A DNA stretch of 64,000 nucleotides. Source: Zea mays (taxonomy: Eukaryota > Streptophyta > Magnoliopsida > Poales > Poaceae). The DNA lies in the NCBI RefSeq assembly GCF_902167145.1, contig NC_050098.1:32730501-32794500 (forward strand), in the 5' to 3' direction. The notes beneath the pieces are model-generated. The model searched no databases. It had not been told where the DNA came from and saw nothing but the letters and a program-made list of their open reading frames with translations. Positions 46,501 to 54,619 of this stretch are shown piece by piece. Made by a program: the position numbers and the translations under genes. How positions within the stretch are numbered: the first letter of the stretch is position 1; the number at the start of each line of letters is the position of its first letter.

Positions 46501-46942
46501 AAAATTTTGACCAACTTATAAAAGCAATGCTCAGCTTCAGCTTTTATTTCCTTGATCAGCCTTACACTTCATGAACTCCCACCTTTGTTGAGTTCATGCC
46601 ACATTATTCCCCATGACTTGTTGAGCTATGAACGTATGTGAGCTCACTCTTGCTGTCTCACACACCCCCACAGGAGAAGAACAGGTGGTCGAAGAGGAGC
46701 CGCCTAACTCTGAGGCTTTCGACTTGATCTAGGTGGCGTCTCCCAGTCAGCTTTCTGGCGCCAAGGATAGATTTTAGATCCTGCGATATTTATCTCTTAT
46801 TTTGTAAGACTTCTGCTATGTAATAAAGTACTCTGATTATATTGTGACATTTATCTCTATACACTCTGTTATTATATATGTTGTCTTCTTTGGCGCATGT
46901 ATGAGATGCACCCGGCTTTGTTCCTTGAATCCGGGTGTGACA
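43531..46942 (+). repeat. Tekay 5' LTR
   Basis: 3412 bp from TGTAATACTCC to GGGTGTGACA. The left half matches 62349-64000 closely. Layout as in Gypsy B: AT-rich U3 with TATAAAAATATAAATATCC (about 43794-43815), GC-rich leader (43960-44950) with a donor-like CCG|GTGAGA at 44739 (CAG|GTGAGA in the 3' LTR at 63562), AT-rich stretch, exon-like blocks, and an AT-rich 3' end with AATAAA (about 46822-46827). Confidence 0.92.
45649..46732 (+). pseudogene. Exon-GC donor-exon remnant in the Tekay LTR
   Basis: A block before 45715 ends in the very strong GC-type donor CCAG|GCAAGT (45716-45721). About 950 bp later CACACCCCCACAG (to 46673) precedes a short frame, EEQVVEEEPPNSEAFDLI, ending at TAG 46730-46732. 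As in Gypsy B the join would be phase 1 and the end acidic. The upstream block has stops in that frame (TAGTAA near 45690), so this copy is not coding as it stands. The likeness lies in order, donor type, phase and acidic end, not in obvious sequence identity. Confidence 0.35.
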
Positions 46943-46946
46943 GAAG

Positions 46947-46960
46947 TGGTATCAGAGGAA
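46947..46960 (+). promoter_or_regulatory. Tekay primer-binding site (tRNA-iMet)
   Basis: TGGTATCAGAGGAA four bases after the 5' LTR; the first eleven bases match the initiator tRNA-Met complement. Confidence 0.9.
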
Positions 46961-47710
46961 ATGTTGAATGTAGGACAAAACCTAGATAGAAATGGACAAA
47001 AAACCCTAACCTACTTACCTTCTTCTGATTCATTCTATACTTACCTTACTCTGATTCTTTCTATACTAATCTTGATCTTGTCTCACCTTCTACTGTTCTA
47101 CTCTGATGATTCTTACCTTTTCTACTCCGAGACAAGATGGATTTCACACCTTGGAATCCTACATTTATGACCTTTTTAAGAGATAAGAGACCTAAGACAA
47201 AAATTAAAATTATTTTCTCTATTAAAAATGTTGGTTGATTGTTCTGATGATCAATGCCTGATTTGCTTCTTTGATTGATTGAAATAGTATAGACGGGCAT
47301 CTTAGCATGTACCACCATAAGGTAATGAATTAGCTTTAGTAGGTGACACACTTAGCTAATAAATCCCCCAAAGTAATATGCTTCGTAATCACTGCCTTGT
47401 CTACAATCCTTTCTTTCGTCCCGTGTGTTTCTAACCCAGATGGGCTACCCCTATAGTGTTAGAAGAGAACACTATAGATGTTATCCTTGGTATGTCGTGG
47501 TTAAGAAAGGTAAAGGCAGTTTATACACTGTGCTAAAGGAACCATAGAACTCACCAGTTCCAAAGGAGAAAGATTTGAAGTTGGAATTGCAGTAACTACC
47601 GCCACCAAACTAGCGGCATTCTTAGTCGATGGGAAGTTTGTTGGTGACAACATCTGTGTGGTTAAGGATTTTCTGGATGTCTTTCCAGAGGAGTTACCAG
47701 GGATGCCACC
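46961..47710 (+). pseudogene. pol: Tekay leader and protease/RT-start remnant
   Basis: No gag core or CCHC knuckle is present between the PBS and the Huck insertion. About 46980-47430 is AT-rich sequence I cannot assign. From about 47455 the reading resembles the end of gypsy protease and the protease-RT linker (NTIDVILGMSWL; then DVFPEELPGMPP at about 47675-47710), the same landmarks as Gypsy B. It continues at 59483 across the Huck insertion. Several stops and frame changes. The missing gag implies an internal deletion of roughly 1.5-2 kb. Confidence 0.75.
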
Positions 47711-49259
47711 TGTCGGCGTTTCGAGACAGGGGGGTCCCAAAGCCGACGAGTGAGTGTGCTGCGTGCCCCAGCCCAGATGGGTCGAGCGCGTGGGCGAGCG
47801 CGAAGGGGGGAGAGGCGAGGTGGCCGGAGTCGAGCGTGAGAGAGGTGGAAGTCCCGCGGCCTTCGTGTTTGTCCCGCGCCTAGGTCAGGTGCGCTTGCAG
47901 TAGGGGGGTTACAAGCGTCCACGCGGGTGAGGGAAGCGAGCGGCCCCAAGAGAGCGCCTGTCCCGTCCTCGGTCCCGCGTGGCCAACCTTTTCTAAGAAG
48001 GCCCTGGTCCTCCCTTTTATAGTCGTAAGGAGAGGATCCAGGTGTACAATGGGGGGTGTAGCAGAGTGCTACGTGTCTAGCGGAGAGAGAGCTAGCGCCC
48101 TAGGTACATGCCAATGTGGCAGCCGGAGAGGTCTTGGCACCTTGCTGGCGTGATGTCGTGGCTGTCGGAGGTGCGACGGAGCCTGGCGGAGGGACAGCTG
48201 TTGGAGCGGTCGAGTCCTTGCTGACGTCGCCCTGCTTCCGTAAGAGAGCTGGGGGCCGCCATCGTCACAGAGCTTGTGGAGCGCCATCATTGCCCATTCG
48301 GCGGAGCTGGCCGGATGGGACGCCGGTCTTGTTCTCCGTGACCCGAGTCGATTCGGGGTAGGACGATGATGATGCTTCCTGTTGACGTGGCGGGTCTGTG
48401 CCCTAGGCGGGGTGACGTGGGGGCTCCTCCGAAGCCGAGGTTGAGTCTGTCTTCTGTTGCTGAGGCCGAGTCCGAGCCATGGGGTCGGGCGAGGCGGAGG
48501 CCGTTTGGCCGAGGCCAGGGCGGAGTCCGAGTCCTGGGGTCGGGCGAGGCGGAGTTTCGTCGTCTTCCGGGTCTTAGCCCGAGTCCGAGCCCTAGGGTCG
48601 GGCGGAGCGAAGTTCGCCGTCTTCCGGGTCTTAGCCCGAGTCCGAGCCCTGGGGTCGGGCGGAGCGGAGTTCGCCGTCTTCCGGGTCTTAGCCGGAGTCC
48701 GAGCCCTGGGGTCGGACGGAGCGGAGTTCGCCGTCTTCCGGGCCTTAGCCCGAGTCCGAGCCCTGGGGTCGGGCGGAGCGGAGTTCGCCGTCTTCCGGGT
48801 CTTAGCCCGAGTCCGAGCCCTGGGGTCGGGCGGAGCGGAGTTCGCCGTCTTCCGGGTCTTAGCCCGAGTCCGAGCCCTGGGGTCGGGCGGAGCGGAGTTC
48901 GCCGTGGCGCCTTTGGCAAGGCCTAACTGTCTGTCTGACTCACCCTTTGCGTTAAATGCTCCTGCAACTCGGTCAGTCGGTGTGGCGATTTAGTCAGGGT
49001 CGCTTCTGAGCGAAGCCAAGGCCTCGGGCGAGCCGGTGATGTGTCCGCCGTAAAAAGGGGGGCCTCGGGCGAGACGGAAGTCTCTCGAGGTTGGCTGCCC
49101 TTGGCCGAGGCTAGGCTCGGGTGAAGCGCGATCGAGTCACTCATGTGGACTGATCCCTGACTTAATCGTACCCATCAGGCCTTTGCAGCTTTATGCTGAT
49201 GGGGGTTACCAGCTGAGAATTAGGCGTCTTGAGGGTACCCCTGATTATGGTCCCCGACA
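47711..49259 (-). repeat. Huck 3' LTR
   Basis: 1549 bp. TATA box CTATAAAAGGG on the minus strand at about 48011-48022, leaving about 300 bp of R/U5. It contains six 57-bp tandem units (48561-48902). ORFs on both strands in this LTR follow from that repeat and are not genes. Confidence 0.92.
48561..48902. repeat. 57-bp tandem repeat, six units, in Huck 3' LTR
   Basis: Units start at 48561, 48618, 48675, 48732, 48789 and 48846 with the motif CGTCTTCCGGGTCTTAGCCC. The period of exactly 57 (3 x 19) keeps every frame in phase and, with no stops in the unit, generates long spurious ORFs. It lies upstream of the minus-strand TATA box, in U3. Confidence 0.95.
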
Positions 49260-50550
49260 GTAGCCCCCGAGCCTCGAAGGGAGTGTTAGCACTCGCTTGG
49301 AGGCTTTCGTCGCACTTTTTTGCAAGGGGACCAGCCTTTCTCGGTTGCATTTTTGTTCCGGTGGGTGCGCGCGAGCGCACCCGCCGGGTGTAGCCCCCGA
49401 GGCCTTGGAGGAGTGGTTACACTCCTTCGAGGTCTTAATACCTTGCGTAATGTTTCGGCTGGTCTGGTCGTTCCCTCATGCGAACTGGCCGTAGCCCGGG
49501 TGCACGGTCGGGGCCCAAGCTCTCGGGCTGGTATGTTGACGCTGTCAACGGTTTGGCCGGAGCCGGTTTTTGCGAGAGCAGCCCCCGGGCCTCTGCATAG
49601 GGCGAGAGGACGATCAGGGACAGACTCGACTTTTTACATACGCCCCTACGTCGCCTTTCCGCAAGGAGGAGGGGGGAGTGCGCCATGTTACCCTCGATGG
49701 GCACCGAACATGGTGTCTCCGGTGAGCTGCAAGCGGGTAATCCGAGTGGACGTCCGTGCCCCGTTCGTTGGGGGTCGGCTAGGGGCCCAGAGGCACGCCC
49801 AAAAGTACCTGCGGGTGATTTGCCGGACCCGGTCCCCTGGCGACGGGGTCCGAGGGCTCGATGCCTCCCTCCGATGGGATTCCGTTACAAGATCGTTCCC
49901 GCTGGTCTCGGAAATGTCCTAGGGTACCTCGGGAGCGCAGCCCGAGCCTCGGTTATGTATCGAACGTACCCCTGGTCATCCCTCGCTCGGTGTCTGAGGC
50001 GACTGTGAACCCTTCGGGGGCCAGCCTTCGAACCCCTGATCAGTAATGGGCGCGGAGCCCGAGTAGCCTGAGGCGGCCATGGAGCCCTTCGGGGGGCTGG
50101 CCTTCGAACCCCTGACCAGTAGTGGGTGTCGGGCCCACGCGATCTGAGGCGACTGTTGAACCCTTCGGGGGGCCAGTCTTCGAACCCCTGATCAGTAGGG
50201 GGGGCTCGGAGCCCGGTTCCTTCGCGGAAAAGGATCCTTTTCGGGGTATCCCCCTTTCCCGGTCCCTGTTGCAAGAGATAGAGAGAGAGGAAAAAGGAAA
50301 AGGATACGAAATCAAACGACGTGGCGTACCTTTTCTGACGCGGTTATTATGGTGAAGGTGAAGCGTCGCGCGCTCCTCCCGTCAGAGGTGCCGCGTGTCC
50401 CGCCGCGGAGTTAATGCGACGGGGCAAGTGGTTGGCGGGGTGGCCGTTACGCGTGCGCAAGCCGTTCGAGGAGCGGCTGTTCCGCTTCGCGCTTTTCGAA
50501 TCCCACGTCCGGTCCGGGCGGTGTGCTGGAAACGGTTTCACCTTGGCCTT
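49260..50550. other. Huck region between 3' LTR and antisense gene, with PPT and 75-bp repeat
   Basis: The PPT is GGCTCGGGGGCTA on the minus strand (49260-49272), against the 3' LTR. The rest is GC-rich with no credible coding sequence. A repeat of about 74-76 bp occurs three times (starts near 49995, 50069 and 50145; motif CTTCGAACCCCTGA with a CCCTTCGGGGG core). The end of this stretch would be the promoter region of the plus-strand antisense gene. Confidence 0.7.
49995..50218. repeat. Three imperfect tandem repeats of about 75 bp
   Basis: Each unit begins TGAGGCG and contains CCCTTCGGGGG then CTTCGAACCCCTGA(T/C)CAGTA. The CCC(T)TTCGGGG part can form a hairpin. Confidence 0.8.
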
Positions 50551-50558
50551 CATATACT
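50551..50558 (+). promoter_or_regulatory. Possible TATA box of the Huck antisense gene
   Basis: CATATACT in a GC-rich region, about 140 bp before the ATG at 50694. It fits a TATA box for plus-strand transcription starting near 50580. Weak by itself. Confidence 0.35.
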
Positions 50559-50693
50559 TGAGAGGGGGTCCGGTGACGGTTCTTCGCTCTGCTCCCTTCT
50601 TTTCTCTTTAGGTTTTCGCAACCCGGGAAACTTTAGTCGGAGAAGAGAGAAACCGCTCTCCCTGCCCCCCGCGCCGCCATCTCCTCCATTTTG

Positions 50694-53600
50694 ATGATGG
50701 CGGATCGAGTGACCATAATCCCTCCGCGCGATCCGTGGCCCTTCTCCACGGTGACGGCGAGTGATCTGGAGGAGCTGGTCGGCGAGGGTTTGCTCCGCCC
50801 CCTCACCGACAAGCAGCGGCCAGAGTGGATTCCTCCCGTGGGCGGAGCCGCTCCGTCCCCACCGCCGGGGTATGTCGTAAGCTTCGTCTCCTTCCATGAG
50901 CGGGGATTTGGCGTGCCGACAGGCCGCTTTATGCGGGCCATCTTATTCCACTACGGGGTGGAGTTGCACAACCTCTCCCCCAACTCCATCTCGCAGGCCG
51001 CTATCTTTGTAGCGGTATGCGAAGGGTATCTGGGGATCGCCCCTCATTGGGATTTGTGGACTCATCTCTTCCTCGCCGAGCCTTTCGCTTTGTCGACGGG
51101 GGAGAGGAGGATCCGTGCTGCGGTGCGGGCCGGCGGCTGCACTCTCTTGCTGAGGCAGTCGCGGGCGTCGCAGTACATTCCTGCCATTCTTGCGTCTTCC
51201 AACAAGGGGTGGCAGCGCCGGTGGTTCTACCTCCGGAATGACGATGAGTTGCTCCCACCGTTCTCCCAGCGAGTTGTTACTGCTGCCACCGACGCCTGGC
51301 GCCACGGGACCCCGCACGAGAGGCAAAAAAAATCTTGAGCCCCTTCTCCAGGCCCTGAAGGAGTTGCGGGAGGGGGGACTTACCGCTGCGGGAGTGATCG
51401 CCGCTATCCACCGTCGGAGGGTGCTTCCGTTGGCGGAGCGGCGGCTGCCGCTCTGGGAGATGACCCCGGAAGCTGACTGGGAGGGCTCGCGAATGTCCCC
51501 TGATCCCCTCCCCTTCAACGCTCTCCAATGGCGGGTGTCGGCTGCGATGGGGAAGCCGGACCCCCACGCATACTCCCAGCTTCGGATGCGCCCCGACCAG
51601 GGGTGTGTGACTTTGGTGAGTGTTCGCTCCTTCCTTCTTCGTATGTCGGGTCGCTCTGGGCCCTTATGATCGGGTTCCTTTCTCCCCTCCTTTTAGGATG
51701 TGGGGTGGCACAAACCCTCCCGGCCACGGGTCCCGGAGGACGCGGTGGACCGTGCAGCGCGGCGGGTCGCCGCGGAGGAAAAGAAGAAAAAGAAGGACGC
51801 GGAGAAGGCCCAGGCCCGCGAGCGGAGGCGGGCTCGGGACGCCTTGGAGAAGCGCCGTCGCCTGCAGGAGAGGGACGGGCTCCCGAGGGAGCCGTCGCCG
51901 GAGACGCCTGACGATGATGACGACGATGATGATGATGAAGAGGATGACATGGCGGCCCGTCTCGGCCTCAGCCCCGGCTTGGGGTGTGGCCAGGAGCCGT
52001 CGAGCCAGCCCCCGAGCGGGCCGACTCCGTCAGCCCCCGAAGTCAGGGCGTCGGGCTCCCGACCCGAGGCACGGGGGCGAACCGAGAGGTCACCTGACCC
52101 CTCGGCCGGAGGAGCTGAGGCAGCTCCGGAGGTTTAGGTCAAGGCGTCTGTTCCCCAGGGGCCGCCGCTCGTGTCGGTGGCGCATGGGTGTGACCCTCAA
52201 GTCGTCGCGGCCGTGCCCGGGGAGTCCGCTTCCCGGGCGCCCCAAGCAAGGGTGGTGCCGAAGGCGCCGGCGAAGCGGACCTCGGCGGCTGTTTCGGGAG
52301 CCGGGATCCAAGAAGGCTCCCCCCAGGCGCGGTGGATCATGGCCCGAAGTGGGTGAGTATCTCGGAATGTCTCCGTCTTGGCTTCCCATTCATATGTCTC
52401 GGTCGTGATCTTTCTTTCCTTCTCTCTTTTTTTTTATTCAGCAAGCGAAGTCATGGCCAGACCGACCTGGCGCCCCGGAAGGCCCTCAAGACAGCGCCGA
52501 ACTGTGTGGCCAGCGCCATTCCACCGACCCTTTCGCGGGGTACTTCACCACCGGGGGCTCGGGCGTCGCCAATCTCTGAGGAGCGGGCTCCCGAGGCCGG
52601 CTCTTCAGCCGAGACGGCTACCGTGGTTGAGGAGGCGGCTGACGCCCACGCGGCCCCGAGTTCGCCTGTCGTGCCGGTCATGCCGGCGCCTGCCACCGTC
52701 GAGGTTGCCGCCGTCCCTGTCGAAGGGCGTCCAGTTGCCGCCAGCGTCGGGATGGCTGATGCGTCGGCGCCCAAGATCTCAGAAGAGGTGGGCGTGGACG
52801 CGCGATCCGTCCAGCCGGGTGACAGCCTCATCGCTGTGCGGCGGAGCCCCGAGGCCCGGCGCCCGATGCTCCGATTCCGGACCCGCGAGGCCTCGGACCC
52901 CGTCTTCGTTCTCGATGATGAGCAGGAGGACCAGTCCTGGGGTGAGCTCCGTGAGTGTGCAGAGGCAACGGTGGGGTCGCTCCGGTCGTCGCTTGAGGTT
53001 TTCTGCAGAGACATCCCCAAAATCCTCCAGGTAGCGGTTTCGGGCGTACCTTTTTTCCTTCCGTGGGTGAGACACTCGTCGTGACGCCCTGTTTCCTTTC
53101 CCCAGGATCTGACGGACCGGAGCGCCGCCAAGTCGTCGTTCATCCGCCGCGAGGTTGGTGTCTGGGGCTCGCTGCGATCCCTGAGGTCCTCGCTCGCCGA
53201 GGCTACCGCGCGCCTTTCTCAGCAGGATGCCAAGGTGGCGGACCTCCAGTTGCTCTGCGCCGACCTGAGAGCCGAGGCGGCAGCAGCGCGTGCGGAGGCG
53301 CAACGGCAGCGATCGGAACTCGCCCAGGCTGTCGAGGAACGGGACCGATCTCAGGGCCGGGCTACCGAGGCCGAAAGCCGTGCCGAGACCCTTGCGGCTG
53401 ACTTAGCCGCGGCCCAGGTCGCGGCCTCGGAGCATCGTGCCCGAGCCGGAGGTACGTCTTGGTCCTCCCTGGTTCTTTTTCTTGTCCGTTTCCTTTGCTT
53501 GTGGTTGAGGTATTTCTCCTGGTTGCTTGCAGAGCTCGAGTCCGCCCTTGACGAGTCCGCCAAGGCGCTTGCTGAGGCGCTTGCCGGAGCTGCCGAGCAG

Positions 53601-54030
53601 AGGGATGCGGACCTCGCGGCCATGTCCGAGGCCATCTCGGACTTTTATCGTGTCCTCGGCTCCGGCGATGTCCCTTCAGGAAGTTCCCCTCAGAGCCGCC
53701 TTCGAGCCTTGGGTGATCACGCGCGTGGCAGAGTCCGCGAAGCGCTACACCACGGCGTCAGGCGGGCCTTCGCCGTGCTTGCTTCCCACTATGTTGTGGA
53801 CCTGGAGCGGGTTAGTGAGGGGTACTGTCTTCCTGACGAAGACGATGCCGCCCTAGCGGAGGTCCAGCGGCTCGACGCGGTCGCCGCGGGTCCGAGCGCG
53901 GTGCTGGCGACCACCTTTGAGGCGGAGATCCTTCCCCCTGCGACGTCACCGGAGGCCGAGATGGACCCCCCCCCCCCCCGACGGCGGGGATGGAGCTGAG
54001 GGCGCGGCTCCTTCCCAAGGTGGCGCCTAA
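50694..54030 (+). pseudogene. Antisense five-exon gene of the Huck element, gypsy-type transposon domain and coiled coil
   Basis: Lies on the strand opposite to gag. Exons: 50694-51615, 51697-52352, 52442-53030, 53106-53451, 53533-54030. Introns are 81, 89, 75 and 81 bp, each GT...AG with pyrimidine-rich acceptors, and all junction phases (0, 2, 0, 1) keep one frame. About 1,000 residues. The N-terminus resembles the plant 'putative gypsy type transposon' domain (Pfam PF04195 as I recall it): FHYGVELHNLSPNSI, FVAVCEGYLGI. Exon 2 has a basic coiled coil and a run of Asp; exons 4-5 are coiled coil (ADLRAEAAAARAEAQRQR). Breaks: an A8 run near 51327 shifts the frame, an inferred CAG-to-TAG stop lies at about 52135-52137, and a C-run near 53967-53980 shifts the last codons. 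Additional, often antisense, ORFs are known in Tat-lineage elements; role unknown. A poly(A)-type AATAAT is at about 54159. Confidence 0.72.
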
Positions 54031-54619
54031 TTCTTGTTTGAACAGTTTCTTGTTGGATGTGCGTCTCACCGCGGCCACTGAGGCCTGAACACTTTGTCTT
54101 TCTTGTATGGAGTCGTACTCCCCTTCCTTTCCATCTGCATGTTCGTCTTGGCTTGTCAATAATAGGGTGGCTTCTCGAGTTGGGCTATTCTTCGTGGCAG
54201 GTGATGAGTGAGGTATCCGTAACCCGGAGGCACAGGAGCTCCTCGGCTCAGTCGGCCTTGCCATTTACATGTACCCGCGTTCGCTCCTCGAGACCCTGCT
54301 TCTGACATAGCCGAGAGAACGTGGCCGGGAGAACGCGAGAGGCCCCTTTTTTGATTGAAAATTTTTGACACGGAGAAGTACGCCCGATCTTGACGCAGAG
54401 GGGTTCCCCCTTTTTAGCCCCCGAGGGAGGGTCGGGCTCTGCCAAGGCGAGGCCGACCCTTCCTTGATGACCGAGGCGCAGAGGCTGTCTGACGGATCGG
54501 GCTCCGGCCCGGATATCCAGCGAGTGTTTGGCGACATCCCTCAGTATGGCGGGCATGTCCGAGGGACTCCGCGCAAGGACGTCGGCGTTTGCGCGGAGAA
54601 AGTCGACGAGCACTGCTGC
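54031..54619 (-). pseudogene. pol: Huck RT start fused to post-pol sequence at a deletion junction
   Basis: From 54619 downward the minus strand continues the gag-protease frame into the segment that precedes RT (DFLRANADV, SPSDMP, HSLDIRAGA, RQPLR). After about 54480 the reading turns into unrelated sequence (LGHQGRVG...) with a purine tract near 54400-54420. The RT core, both RNase H domains and integrase are missing, so I place the internal deletion at about 54478-54482. The rest, down to 54031, shows no coding sequence. Confidence 0.75.

Noticed and set aside
48287..48993. Long ORFs on both strands (up to about 210 codons), repeated at 58287-59211
   Set aside because: Fully explained by the stop-free 57-bp tandem repeat in the Huck LTRs; no gene-like composition outside the repeat.
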